This document shows, piece after piece, positions 1-8,804 of a DNA stretch of 64,000 bases. The notes beneath the pieces are model-generated. The model was given only the letters and a program-made list of their open reading frames with translations, did no database searches and had not been told where the DNA came from. Within the stretch, counting starts at the first letter, position 1. Each line of letters begins with the position of its first letter. The translations under genes and the position numbers were made by a program. This DNA is from Chloroflexota bacterium (GTDB lineage Bacteria > Chloroflexota > Anaerolineae > Anaerolineales > Villigracilaceae), in NCBI GenBank assembly GCA_016235445.1, contig JACRLB010000017.1, forward strand, positions 181,304-245,303. Direction: 5' to 3'.

Positions 1-270
1 GAATGCGTTCAGCAAATATCCTTCGCTTGCGGCGAAGAGCACATCTACATATTTTGGCTTGTCGCGCAGAAGAGTCTGCCAGACCTTTGCACGGCCAGCC
101 ATCCACACAAAGGAGAGAACCGCCGACCCCGCCAAAATGCGGTAATCCGCCGCGCGGATCGAGTTCCACATGGTTTGGAAATCGACAAAATATAAAATGG
201 CGGCGATCAACACAATGCTGACCAGCGCGCCGGGGAGCCAGCGTTTTGAGTTTTTGAGGAATTGAGACAT
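1..270 (-). CDS. Flippase-like integral membrane protein (LPG synthase TM family), N-terminal part
   Basis: Reverse-strand reading frame that starts with ATG at 270 and runs off the left edge, so only the first 90 residues are present. It begins MSQFLKNSKRWLPGALVS and has two hydrophobic stretches, about residues 13-29 and 47-58, joined by a loop with FQTMWNSIRAADYR. The pattern of a short basic N-terminus, first helix, 'W.S...AD' and second helix is typical of the UPF0104 / lysylphosphatidylglycerol synthase transmembrane family, which includes proteins encoded beside glycosyltransferases. The substrate cannot be told from this fragment. It lies upstream in the same direction as nothing visible; a tract of short tandem repeats separates it from lepA. 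Confidence 0.6.
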   Translation of the reverse strand, partial: MSQFLKNSKRWLPGALVSIVLIAAILYFVDFQTMWNSIRAADYRILAGSAVLSFVWMAGRAKVWQTLLRDKPKYVDVLFAASEGYLLNAF

Positions 271-273
271 GGT

Positions 274-384
274 TTGATTTACGATTGGCGATTTACGATT
301 CACGATTGGCGATCAATCAGACTGTTCACTGATTACTGACAACTGACAACTGACAACTGATTACTGATAACTAACAACCACTCA
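274..384. repeat. Tandem short-repeat tract (CGATTTACGATT and TGACAAC units)
   Basis: Intergenic tract of two back-to-back degenerate repeat types: GATTTACGATTGGC units (274-315) followed by ACTGATTACTGACAACTGAC units (about 325-380). The same two unit types recur in this window at 28604-28625, 38845-38905, 42655-42690 and 49795-49860, always at gene borders. No coding potential is seen. Confidence 0.7.
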
Positions 385-391
385 CTGCCCC

Positions 392-2191
392 TTATTCATC
401 ATCCAATTTCAAGACAGCCATAAAAGCATCCTGCGGGATTTCCACATTGCCGACCATCTTCAGGCGTTTCTTGCCCTTCTTCTGCTTCTCGAGCAACTTC
501 TTCTTGCGCGAAATATCGCCGCCGTAACATTTGGCAAGAACATCCTTGCGCGTGGCTTTGACATTGGCGCGGCTGATGATGCGTCCACCGGAGGCGGCTT
601 GAATGGCAACATCATACAGCTGGCGCGGAATCAAATCCTTGAGCTTGGTGATGAGACGCTGTCCCTTGTGGAAGGCGTCCTTCTCGTGGACGATGGCCGC
701 GAGCGCATCCAACGGATCGCCATTGACGAGGATTTCCAACTTCTGCAATTTATCGGCGCGATATTCGAGGAATTGATAATCGAGCGAGGCGTAGCCTTTG
801 GTGCGGGACTTTAGATGATCGAAGAAATCAATGATAATTTCAGAGAGCGGAATTTCAAAATCAAGTTGAACGCGATGCGGCGCGGGGTATTCCTGTTTTT
901 TGTAAATGCCGCGGCGCTTCGTGACCAACTCCATGATGGGGCCGTAGTAATCTGTCGGCGTGATGATCTCGATGTTCATCCACGGCTCACGCACTTCCAC
1001 GATCTTGCCTGGGTCGGGCAATTCCGCGGGCGAGTCAACTTTCACGACTTCATCGCCGATCATCAAGACTTCATATTCCACGGAAGGCGCGGTGAACAAA
1101 ACATCCAGGTCGTATTCGCGTTCGATGCGTTCCTGAATAATTTCCATGTGGAACAAGCCGAGGAAGCCTGCACGGAAACCAAAACCCAGGGCTTGCGAAG
1201 TTTCAGGCTGGAAGGTCAATGAAGCGTCGTTGAGTTGCAGTTTATCGAGAGACTCGCGCAAACTGCTGTAATCATCCGCTTCGACGGGATAAATGCCCGC
1301 GAAGACCATCGGCTTGGGTGTGAAATATCCGGGCAGGGGTTCTGCCGCAGGAGCAGAGGCAAGCGTCATCGTGTCACCGACGCGGCACTCATGCACGGTC
1401 TTGAAGCCTGTGGCGATGTATCCAACTTCACCGGAGCCAAGAGTCTCAACAGGCTGCATCCCCGGTACAAAGATGCCAATTTCAACAGGGCGCAAATCCA
1501 ATTTCGTAGCCAACATGCGCAGTAGATCGGTGGATTTGATCTTGCCTTCCACGATACGCACGTACGCAATCACGCCTTTGTATGAATCGTAATGCGCGTC
1601 GAAGATCAGCGCGCGCACGGGTTCATGATCCGCGTCTTTTGGAGGGGGGACGCGCGTCACAACCGCTTCGAGGATTTGATCCACGTTGATGCCTTCTTTT
1701 GCAGAGACGCGAAGAACCGCATCAGGATCTACCCCGAGCAGGGAGCCTACATCTTCAGCCACTTCATCGGGACGGGCTGAGGGGAGGTCAATTTTGTTGA
1801 TTACAGGAACAATTGTCAGGTCGGCATCGAGCGCCTGATAAAGATTGGCAAGGGTTTGCGCCTCGATCCCCTGAGTCGCATCCACTACTAAAATCGCACC
1901 TTCGCAGGCTTTGAGCGCACGGCTGACTTCGTAGCCGAAGTCTACATGGCCGGGGGTGTCGATGAGGTTGAGTTCGTAGCGCTGGTTGTCTTTGGCGTTG
2001 TAAAACATGCGCACCGCCGAAGCCTTGATGGTGACGCCTTTTTCGCGTTCGAGGTCCATGCTGTCGAGCGCCTGCTCGGTCATGTCGCGCTCCGAGATGG
2101 CGCCTGTTAATTGAAGCAGGCGGTCTGCAAGCGTGGATTTGCCATGGTCAACATGGGCGATGATACAGAAGTTACGGATGTGGTCGGTCAT
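392..2191 (-). CDS. lepA: Elongation factor 4 (LepA), ribosomal back-translocase GTPase
   Basis: 599 residues, the usual length for LepA. The protein binds ribosomes and is thought to act on stalled or mis-translocated complexes. The G domain is plain: AHVDHGKST (G1) at about residues 12-20, then DTPGHVDF and NKID. EF-G-like domains II, III and V follow, and the C-terminus has the LepA-specific block with KCYGGDISRKKKLLEKQK and a basic tail ending MAVLKLDDE. LepA is told from EF-G by its length and by this unique C-terminal domain. Start MTDHIRNFCIIAHVDHG fits the family exactly. The upstream neighbour is an AbiE toxin gene on the same strand, 135 bp away, so lepA probably has its own promoter. 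Confidence 0.97.
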   Translation of the reverse strand: MTDHIRNFCIIAHVDHGKSTLADRLLQLTGAISERDMTEQALDSMDLEREKGVTIKASAVRMFYNAKDNQRYELNLIDTPGHVDFGYEVSRALKACEGAILVVDATQGIEAQTLANLYQALDADLTIVPVINKIDLPSARPDEVAEDVGSLLGVDPDAVLRVSAKEGINVDQILEAVVTRVPPPKDADHEPVRALIFDAHYDSYKGVIAYVRIVEGKIKSTDLLRMLATKLDLRPVEIGIFVPGMQPVETLGSGEVGYIATGFKTVHECRVGDTMTLASAPAAEPLPGYFTPKPMVFAGIYPVEADDYSSLRESLDKLQLNDASLTFQPETSQALGFGFRAGFLGLFHMEIIQERIEREYDLDVLFTAPSVEYEVLMIGDEVVKVDSPAELPDPGKIVEVREPWMNIEIITPTDYYGPIMELVTKRRGIYKKQEYPAPHRVQLDFEIPLSEIIIDFFDHLKSRTKGYASLDYQFLEYRADKLQKLEILVNGDPLDALAAIVHEKDAFHKGQRLITKLKDLIPRQLYDVAIQAASGGRIISRANVKATRKDVLAKCYGGDISRKKKLLEKQKKGKKRLKMVGNVEIPQDAFMAVLKLDDE

Positions 2192-2326
2192 ACTGCTTTC
2201 TGGAAGTCATTACTTCGTTTTGTGAAATATTTACAGGCAAGGCATTTTGGATGGGTAAAAGTTTAGCGCAGTGCCATGTAAGCGACGGAAGTATAACCGA
2301 GATTTACGAACGTTTTTTATCCTTCC

Positions 2327-3103
2327 TCATTCGTTCTTTATTCTTGTGAACGCCTGTTTGATTTGCACCTGCAATATATCGAAGAACTCGGACAGGCGGT
2401 CCCGTTCATTGAGCGGCACAAAGGGGCGCAAATCCAAAACGAAATCCTTTTTAGAAAATGATGCGACTCTTTCGATAATAGCTGAGTTTGAGACCTCCGA
2501 TATTTCATAATACGCCAGTTTTTTGCGGAGGATATTCTGGCGCACTTCCGTTCCTTTGGACAACAAAAACCATAAGTCGTACAGGTCGCGCCCTTTTTTG
2601 CGCGTCATTACCGCGCGTATCTTCTCTGCGAGAACCTCCTCTTGCGACAGATGATAAACATAGGACGTGAAAAGTACCGGATATGCAGTTTGAATGATGG
2701 AACGGTCGTTTGAAAAAATTTTTTCACGAAAAGAAAAATCGAGTGCAATGTATGTTTTGTAGGGGAGGATATTCTCTGCCGCCAAAAGGAATTGTTTCCC
2801 TGCAACGCTTTTTCTTTCCTTCCATGTTATGCCTTCCTCATCTTCCATTCGCTTTAGTATAGTTGTGATATACGCATCGAATTCAGGCATGGTGGACATA
2901 ATCGAAAAATCAAGGTCCTCGGAGAAACGCGGCGCCTGATAGATCAAATGGATGGCTGTGCCGCCTTTGAAAAAAATATTCTGGCTGAACGTTTTTTGAT
3001 AGAGTTTTTGCAGGAAAACAAGCTGCAAATACTCGCGGAATATTACAGTTTCATTGATCCTGTATTTCTTTGCCAATACGCTGACTTGTTCCTGAGTGAT
3101 CAT
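2327..3103 (-). CDS. AbiEii-type nucleotidyltransferase toxin of a type IV toxin-antitoxin pair
   Basis: 258 residues. It carries the hallmark of the AbiEii/AbiGii family: FKGGTAIHL (GGT at 47-49) followed by RFSEDLDFSI (S61, D63, D65), the minimal nucleotidyltransferase motif. Near residue 170 KGRDLYDLWFLL matches the conserved C-terminal motif. Members transfer nucleotides to RNA targets or otherwise stop growth, and were first found as phage abortive-infection systems. The gene overlaps the upstream antitoxin gene by 4 bp (ATGA arrangement), so the two are translationally coupled. Base composition looks more A+T-rich than lepA next door, consistent with transfer. The exact target of this homologue is unknown. 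Confidence 0.85.
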   Translation of the reverse strand: MITQEQVSVLAKKYRINETVIFREYLQLVFLQKLYQKTFSQNIFFKGGTAIHLIYQAPRFSEDLDFSIMSTMPEFDAYITTILKRMEDEEGITWKERKSVAGKQFLLAAENILPYKTYIALDFSFREKIFSNDRSIIQTAYPVLFTSYVYHLSQEEVLAEKIRAVMTRKKGRDLYDLWFLLSKGTEVRQNILRKKLAYYEISEVSNSAIIERVASFSKKDFVLDLRPFVPLNERDRLSEFFDILQVQIKQAFTRIKNE

Positions 3104-3678
3104 AAAATGTCCATTCCGTTCATGGTCGGGAACTCCTTCGCGTACAACGCGAAGCGCGCCTTATCCAGTTTTGAGGTATCCAATTCGTCAGTGTGAACAA
3201 TCGCGAGACCCTTGGAGGTTAAGTAAAGCAAATCCAGCAGAGCTTTTTCGGGCTGCGCAATGAGGAAACCTTGAATGGATTCGTAGCCCCAGAAAAGCGG
3301 TCTTTTTATCCGGGCATAGCGGTATGTTTTTTCATCAACGGTTTTTGTAACCGGTTTTCTGGTCGTCATGCTGGCGACCTCATACGGAAATTGCGAAAGA
3401 ACGCCGTGAAAATTAAGCGCCGCCTCCAATGAAACATAGGATGGTTCATAGAGAAAATTGGCAATGCGGAAATCATGCACGCGCCGGCCGGCCAGCATGT
3501 ACTTATCCCTCTCCAATTTTTGCAAAATATTCTGGCGCATTAAACGGGCGAGCATGGAAAAGAAAGCCGCCTGCGAAACCTTTGCCCCCAACATATCGCG
3601 CAGTGTCTTTGTGGTGAACAATTCCAGTTTCGATTGGTAGATTTGCTTTACCAGTACGGCAGAATTTGACGTTTCCAT
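3100..3678 (-). CDS. AbiEi-type antitoxin / transcriptional regulator
   Basis: 192 residues. The N-terminal 70 residues look like a winged helix (LFTTKTLRDMLGAK, then SMLARLMRQNILQKLERDKYML). The rest matches the AbiEi antitoxin pattern: NFLYEPSYVSLEAALNFHGV, then a PEKALLDLLYL block. Family members neutralise the partner toxin without forming a stable complex and repress their own operon. Here the gene is first in the pair and overlaps the toxin by 4 bp. A near-consensus promoter ends 9 nt before the ATG, so the transcript would be almost leaderless, and autorepression would act there. Confidence 0.82.
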   Translation of the reverse strand: METSNSAVLVKQIYQSKLELFTTKTLRDMLGAKVSQAAFFSMLARLMRQNILQKLERDKYMLAGRRVHDFRIANFLYEPSYVSLEAALNFHGVLSQFPYEVASMTTRKPVTKTVDEKTYRYARIKRPLFWGYESIQGFLIAQPEKALLDLLYLTSKGLAIVHTDELDTSKLDKARFALYAKEFPTMNGMDIL

Positions 3679-3687
3679 ATACTCTTG

Positions 3688-3716
3688 ATTCTACATAGTA
3701 TGCAGAAACGTGTCAA
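3688..3716 (-). promoter_or_regulatory. Promoter of the AbiE toxin-antitoxin operon
   Basis: On the reverse strand TTGACA (3711-3716) and TAGAAT (3688-3693) are separated by exactly 17 bp. The -10 box ends 9 nt before the antitoxin ATG at 3678, so the predicted 5' leader is only about 2-3 nt. Confidence 0.75.
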
Positions 3717-3822
3717 GATGGCAACTAACGTTTCAGTGTTTGAATGTTCAAGCCTCATTTTCATCCTTCTGAAAATGAAGGTTTTCGCCCCGAGCCGTGT
3801 CTAATCCAGTAGAATGACCGTC

Positions 3823-4365
3823 ATGGACAGCCACTGGCTTGAACAATGCCGGGAGGGAGATTCACTCGCCATCGAAAAAATGGTGCATACCTATCAAAGG
3901 GATGTGTACCGCCTGGCGCTCTCCATTCTCGACGACCCCGACGAAGCGGAAGACGGTACGCAGGAAACCTTCCTTGCCGCTTTACGCGCCCTCTCATCGT
4001 TCCGCGAGGATGCGGCTTTCAAGACCTGGCTGTTCAGCATCACCATCAATGTGTGCCGTTCCCGTTACCAGCGCGGAAAAACCCGCGGCAGGTTACAGCA
4101 GATTCTGCAGAGTCTGTTTCACCTGCGCGGCGAGGTTGAACATCCCGAAACAGCGGCGATGCAGAATCAAGCGGATGCCGAACTCTGGAATGCGATCCGA
4201 ACTCTCGACGAAAAACACCGCGTCCCGCTTGTGCTTCGCTACTATCATGACCTGCCGATAGCTGACATTGCCGCGATGTTAAACATCCCGCCCGGAACAG
4301 TCCACTCCCGCCTGAATCATGCGCGCGAAAAATTACGCGCCCAATTGAAAGAAGAGCCAAGATGA
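3823..4365 (+). CDS. ECF-type RNA polymerase sigma factor
   Basis: 180 residues from the ATG at 3823. Sigma region 2 spans about residues 23-88 (HTYQRDVYRLALSIL, DEAEDGTQETFLAALRAL, FKTWLFSITINV) and region 4 about 120-175 (LDEKHRVPLVLRYYHDLP, IAAMLNIPPGTVHSRLNHAR helix-turn-helix). Region 3 is missing, as in ECF sigmas. An in-frame ATG at 3814 exists, but TAGAAT at 3810-3815 covers it and ends 7 nt before 3823, so the later start, possibly leaderless, is preferred. The stop overlaps the start of the anti-sigma gene by 4 bp, giving a coupled sigma/anti-sigma operon. The stimulus is not evident. Confidence 0.92.
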   Translation: MDSHWLEQCREGDSLAIEKMVHTYQRDVYRLALSILDDPDEAEDGTQETFLAALRALSSFREDAAFKTWLFSITINVCRSRYQRGKTRGRLQQILQSLFHLRGEVEHPETAAMQNQADAELWNAIRTLDEKHRVPLVLRYYHDLPIADIAAMLNIPPGTVHSRLNHAREKLRAQLKEEPR

Positions 4366-6431
4366 CAGGGATCAACCATAAACAAGCCCAACGTTATCTG
4401 CGCACCGCCGCGGACGGATTGCTCCGCGAGAATCAACGCGCCCTGCTCGACGTACACCTGCGCGAGTGCAGTTCCTGCCGCGCCGAAGCAGGCGAGTTGA
4501 ACGCACTCGAAGCGCGTTTGAAGAAAAGCTTTCAGGAAAGATGGGATGTAAATGACGGTCCTTCCAAAAGTGTGATGACAACCATTCAATCACGATCACG
4601 GAGGATCATTATGACGAACCGAATCAATACCGCGCTGAAAACTGGCGCCGGACTAGTGGCATTGCTTGTGCTGGGAGTTTTGTTCAACCCTGTGTTCAAG
4701 CAATTACAGGAATATTCAGAACAAAATAATTCAATTCCCGGTGATACCTTATCAACACCTCAGCCATACAATGGCTTAATCGCATTCACCTCGCAAAAAA
4801 ACAACAACGTCGGAATTTATACAATGCGTGCGGATGGCAGTAACTTAATCAAATTAACCGACAACTCTGCTAACAATTACAGTCCCATCTGGTCGCCCGA
4901 CGGAAAAAGGATTGCGTTTACCAGTGATCGAACCGATCAAATTGATCATACCGGGAATGTAGACATCTTCGTGATGAACTCTGATGGAAAAGAATTAACT
5001 CAACTTACCGACACTCCCGGCTATGATGACTTTTTAGCATGGTCACCGGATGGGCAGAAGATTCTTGTCCAATTCAATCAAGGGGGGCATCTCAGTACTG
5101 ACGGTCAACTGATCGTTATGAATTCAGATGGGAGCAATAAAATAGCCCTGACCAAAGAAACAGGGCCAAACACATTTTTGAGTTGGTCTCGTGACGGACA
5201 AAAAATCGTTTATCAAAAATACCCACCCGATCCCAACATAAATGAACAGGATGCTGGAATCTATATCGTTGATATTGATGGCACCAACTCACACAAATTG
5301 GCAACGGATATAGATATGGGCGCAAAGAAAATCCAATGGCAAGATTCGGAGCATTTTCTCGGGGTGGGTTTCGAGCAGAAGCCAGAAGAACAACCTGAAT
5401 GGTCTCTATATTGGTTCAGCGCTGACGGTAGTTTGCCATTGAAAATTTCTACCTACAGCACGCCTATCGCCGCTGTATTTGAGAAGACTTATGTGGTTGA
5501 GGGTCAAAACGCTTTATTGTGGTATTCGATTGAAGGTGACCATACACTTTTATCGCCGCCTTTGTCATCCTGGAGTTTCTCTGAAATTTGTAAAAAACCT
5601 AGCGACCCTTACCTGGAAGATACTCAACACGTCATCTCGCCTGACGGAAAATACGTATTTGTAACCATCCATTGCTGGGAAGGTCTTTTCTGGTCATATC
5701 TTGAAAGCGCAGATGGTTCGGAAATCACTCAACTAACCGGCATGTCTACATTCAATCCATCTGAATTAAAGTGGTCTCCTGACGGGGAATTTATCAGCTT
5801 TACAATCAACAGTACTAATGGTGAAACCCCATCCTCAAGCCTTTACCTTCTTGAGTTAGGAAACATACTGAAAGACCCGTCAGCAAAACCTGTGCAACTA
5901 ACTGCGGATGGCGGATGGAGCACAGGCGCGGTTTGGCAGCCACAGCCAAAAAATGACGTTGTCGAAAATGTGCTGACGCCCGCGCCTCCTGCATTCTCGC
6001 TGACAGTACAGGAGGCAGAAGCATTAGCCGGATTTGATGTGCTTGAGCCATCCTATCTTCCCGAAGGTTATGCCTTCCAAGGGGCATCCTATGATCCTCA
6101 AACTCAAAAAGTTGCATTGAAATATGGCAACAATCCAAGTTTGGGCGTAATATACATTTATCAACAGCACGAAGATTTTCCCAGCGACCCGACCCTTCCT
6201 TCTCATGCAACACCCGCACCTATTGGAGATGTGATAGGAGAGTATTTCCATGGGGCATGGGTTTATGAACCAGCAGGAACAACGACTCCACGCTGGGACA
6301 GGAATGCAGATTACTACTCTCTGAGTTGGCAGAAGGATGGAATTTCCCTTGCCGTAGATTTTCTCGGAGGTGAAACGATTCCGCCCATTCAGTTAAATGA
6401 ATTGACGGCAATTGCTGAAAGTATGAAATAG
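4362..6431 (+). CDS. Membrane anti-sigma factor with external WD40/TolB-like beta-propeller and DUF4367-like C-terminus
   Basis: 689 residues. The first ~60 form a zinc-binding anti-sigma domain with H32, C36 and C39 (HLRECSSC). One membrane helix lies at about 92-112 (LVALLVLGVLFNPVF). Outside the membrane, residues ~130-545 hold PD40/TolB-type repeats, seen as repeated 'WSPDGKRIAFTSDR', 'FVMNSDGKELTQLTDTPG' and 'LAWSPDGQKILVQF' units. The end (~546-689; LEPSYLPEGYAFQGASYD) resembles DUF4367. The likely job is to hold the ECF sigma at the membrane until the propeller senses an extracellular ligand or protein. It overlaps the sigma gene by 4 bp. A strong palindrome 51 bp downstream could terminate the operon. 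Confidence 0.85.
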   Translation: MTGINHKQAQRYLRTAADGLLRENQRALLDVHLRECSSCRAEAGELNALEARLKKSFQERWDVNDGPSKSVMTTIQSRSRRIIMTNRINTALKTGAGLVALLVLGVLFNPVFKQLQEYSEQNNSIPGDTLSTPQPYNGLIAFTSQKNNNVGIYTMRADGSNLIKLTDNSANNYSPIWSPDGKRIAFTSDRTDQIDHTGNVDIFVMNSDGKELTQLTDTPGYDDFLAWSPDGQKILVQFNQGGHLSTDGQLIVMNSDGSNKIALTKETGPNTFLSWSRDGQKIVYQKYPPDPNINEQDAGIYIVDIDGTNSHKLATDIDMGAKKIQWQDSEHFLGVGFEQKPEEQPEWSLYWFSADGSLPLKISTYSTPIAAVFEKTYVVEGQNALLWYSIEGDHTLLSPPLSSWSFSEICKKPSDPYLEDTQHVISPDGKYVFVTIHCWEGLFWSYLESADGSEITQLTGMSTFNPSELKWSPDGEFISFTINSTNGETPSSSLYLLELGNILKDPSAKPVQLTADGGWSTGAVWQPQPKNDVVENVLTPAPPAFSLTVQEAEALAGFDVLEPSYLPEGYAFQGASYDPQTQKVALKYGNNPSLGVIYIYQQHEDFPSDPTLPSHATPAPIGDVIGEYFHGAWVYEPAGTTTPRWDRNADYYSLSWQKDGISLAVDFLGGETIPPIQLNELTAIAESMK

Positions 6432-6482
6432 ATTTGCAAAGTCCAACTTTTCGTTCGTGTGCAATCCGTTTTCGGTATTTAC

Positions 6483-6517
6483 AAAGTGACAGTCACCTCA
6501 CAGGTGACTGTCACTTT
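6483..6517. terminator. Perfect palindrome, copy 1 of a repeated hairpin
   Basis: Arms AAAGTGACAGTCACCT and AGGTGACTGTCACTTT (16 bp, no mismatch) around CAC. The arm is itself partly self-complementary (GTGACAGTCAC). The same arms recur at 11518-11552. It can act as a terminator for the sigma/anti-sigma operon, but its exact recurrence also suits a mobile repeat. Confidence 0.65.
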
Positions 6518-6712
6518 AAAAGAATTCAAGGGGAGGATCAATTTTGTTGAAACAGGGTCAGGCATCAGGTCAGGGGTGAGGCGTTGAACTGCATCCAAAC
6601 TGGCGGTAAAGAACTGAGCATTTCTTTCATCCGAAGAGTAAAATAAAGCAACCCTGATGGGGTGAAATTCGTATTTATGGTTGCGCGTAATTTGGCGCGC
6701 AAAGGAGAAAAA

Positions 6713-8680
6713 ATGTCTGTACTAGCTTTAATAGGTTATGCAGTAGGTGGGATTGTATTTCTCATCCTGCTGTCCGGTATTCGGTTCATCCCCAACAACC
6801 GTATCGGTATTATCGAAAAGCGTTTCAGCGGCAAGGGTTCTGTGAAGTCGGGCCTGATCGCTTTGAGTGGGGAGGCGGGTTATCAGCCGCGGATTTTGCG
6901 CGGTGGTCTGCATTACCTGATGCCCGTTCAGTACGTGGTGCATATGATGCCGTTGGTGACGATTTCGCAGGGCAAGGTGGGGTATGTGTTCGCGCGTGAC
7001 GGCAAGCAGTTGGACCCTGCACAGGTGCTGGCATCGAACGCCATGGTGACGGATTTTCAGGATGTGGAAGGTTTTCTGAAAAACGAAGGTCAACGCGGCC
7101 CGCAGAGACGTATTTTGCGCGAAGGCACGTACGCGTTCAACCTTGTGCAGTTCATCGTCATCACAGAAGAGCGCATTTACACCCTGCCCCTCAGCAAGGA
7201 AGAAGGCGAGACGATCCGCGGCATGGCTGAAGTGATCGCCCAGCGCGGCGGCTTCCGCCCGGTGGTGATCAAAGATACAGATGATTCAATTGGCGTAGTC
7301 ACCGTGCATGACGGACCGTCGCTCGCGCAGGGTGAGATCATCGCGCCCGTTGTCGGTGACGACCCTGACCAGGCGGACACGTATCACAATAAATTCCAGG
7401 ATGCCGATAACTTCCTGCGCGCGGGCGGCCAGCGTGGACGCCAGTTACAGGTGCTGGTGGAAGGCACGTATTATGTCAACCGCCTGTTTGGAACCGTGGA
7501 GATGATTCCCAAGACCGTGATCGAAGTCGGTAATGTCGGCGTGGTCGTCTCGTATACTGGTGAAACGGGAGATGATCTTTCGGGCAAGGAATATCGTCAC
7601 GGCGAGTTGGTTACCAAAGGCTATCGCGGCGTGTGGAGTGAACCGCTTCTGCCTGGCAAGTATGCGTTCAACACCTACGCAGGTAAGGTGATCTCCGTCC
7701 CGACCACGAACATCATCCTCAAATGGATTCGCACCGAGACGGGCGCGCACCGCTACGATGAAAACCTGACCGAAGTCTCACTCATTACGAAGGATGCCTT
7801 CGAGCCGTCTCTGCCTCTTTCGGTGGTTGTCCATATTGACTATCAAAAAGCCCCGCTCGTGATTCAACGGTTTGGTGATATCAAAAAACTGGTGGAACAA
7901 ACCCTCGACCCGATGGTCTCCGCTTATTTCAAGAATGTGGGTCAGATGCGCACATTGATCCAATTACTGCAAGACCGCAGCGCCATCCAACAGCAAGCCA
8001 GCTCGGAGATGCGTGAAAAGTTCGCGCACTACAACCTTGCATTGGAAGAGGTGCTGATCGGCACACCCTCCTCGCCTGAAAATGACACACAGATCGAAAC
8101 GATTCTGATGCAGTTACGTTCACGCCAGGTCGCGGAAGAGCAGGTCGAAACCTACAACCAGCAGGAGAAGGCCGCGGTGAAGGAACGTGAACTCCGCGAA
8201 GCCCAGTCCCGCGCGCAGATGCAGACGAGACTGACCGAAGCCGAGTTGAACATCAACATCCAGACCGACCAGGGTAAGGCGGAGTATCAACGCTCCATTC
8301 AGCAGGCACAGCAGATTCGCGCCCTGGCAGAAGCGGAAGCGGAGAAGATCGCCCGCATCGGTATCGCGCAGGCGCTTGCTACCGAAGAACAAGTCCGAGC
8401 ATATGGCGGGCCGCAGTTCCAGGTGACCCAGCAGGTGCTGACCCGCTTTGCGGAAGCCATTCAACAATCCGGTGTGGACGTTGTCCCGCGTGTGGTGGTG
8501 AGCGGCGGAGGCGGTGAACAAGGCGGCAGTACTTCCAGCAATGTGATGGAAGGATTACTGACCATGCTGCTCTCCGAACGCTTCGGCGTGATGGCGAACG
8601 AAGCCGCGAAGACTCCGCGCTCTGCGGAAGCGGATGCATTGAGGGAGCAAATACGGAAGGATATGGAAAAGAAGAAGTAA
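6713..8680 (+). CDS. SPFH/PHB (flotillin-like) domain protein
   Basis: 655 residues from ATG 6713, chosen because AAAGGAG lies 5-6 nt before it; an upstream in-frame ATG (6662) has no ribosome site. One N-terminal membrane helix (ALIGYAVGGIVFLILLSGI) is followed by repeated sandwich segments with 'GGQRGPQRRILREGTYAFN' style blocks, then an SPFH domain (~residues 280-450). A long Gln/Glu/Ala-rich coiled coil (~470-560) precedes a Gly-rich linker (SGGGGEQGGS) and a charged C-terminus. Flotillin-like proteins form membrane microdomain scaffolds. It is longer than usual flotillins (~450-500) because of the extra N-terminal repeats. No neighbour suggests a specific client. A perfect hairpin terminator follows directly. 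Confidence 0.83.
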   Translation: MSVLALIGYAVGGIVFLILLSGIRFIPNNRIGIIEKRFSGKGSVKSGLIALSGEAGYQPRILRGGLHYLMPVQYVVHMMPLVTISQGKVGYVFARDGKQLDPAQVLASNAMVTDFQDVEGFLKNEGQRGPQRRILREGTYAFNLVQFIVITEERIYTLPLSKEEGETIRGMAEVIAQRGGFRPVVIKDTDDSIGVVTVHDGPSLAQGEIIAPVVGDDPDQADTYHNKFQDADNFLRAGGQRGRQLQVLVEGTYYVNRLFGTVEMIPKTVIEVGNVGVVVSYTGETGDDLSGKEYRHGELVTKGYRGVWSEPLLPGKYAFNTYAGKVISVPTTNIILKWIRTETGAHRYDENLTEVSLITKDAFEPSLPLSVVVHIDYQKAPLVIQRFGDIKKLVEQTLDPMVSAYFKNVGQMRTLIQLLQDRSAIQQQASSEMREKFAHYNLALEEVLIGTPSSPENDTQIETILMQLRSRQVAEEQVETYNQQEKAAVKERELREAQSRAQMQTRLTEAELNINIQTDQGKAEYQRSIQQAQQIRALAEAEAEKIARIGIAQALATEEQVRAYGGPQFQVTQQVLTRFAEAIQQSGVDVVPRVVVSGGGGEQGGSTSSNVMEGLLTMLLSERFGVMANEAAKTPRSAEADALREQIRKDMEKKK

Positions 8681-8683
8681 TAG

Positions 8684-8717
8684 AAAAGGGACTGGTCGCA
8701 ACGACCAGTCCCTTTTT
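8684..8717 (+). terminator. Rho-independent terminator of the SPFH gene
   Basis: Arms AAAAGGGACTGGTCG and CGACCAGTCCCTTTT around CAA, followed by a T run. It starts three bases after the SPFH stop codon. Confidence 0.9.
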
Positions 8718-8791
8718 CGTTAAAGACATAAGCGCTTTATGCGATGGCGAGAGAGGATATTCAATGAAAGCCGAATAGGATGGGTGAAGGG

Positions 8792-8797
8792 TATAAT
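8792..8797 (+). promoter_or_regulatory. -10 box of the restriction-modification gene
   Basis: Perfect TATAAT, 7 nt before the ATG; no clear -35 at 17 bp. This implies a leaderless message. Confidence 0.55.
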
Positions 8798-8804
8798 TTC
8801 AGCA

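Noticed and set aside
2271..2510. Forward frame over the AbiEii 3' end
   Set aside because: Antisense shadow of a clear gene; no motif or ribosome site.
8739..8804. Upstream start of the restriction-modification gene
   Set aside because: The 22 extra residues have no family match, and the region contains the TATAAT promoter box.
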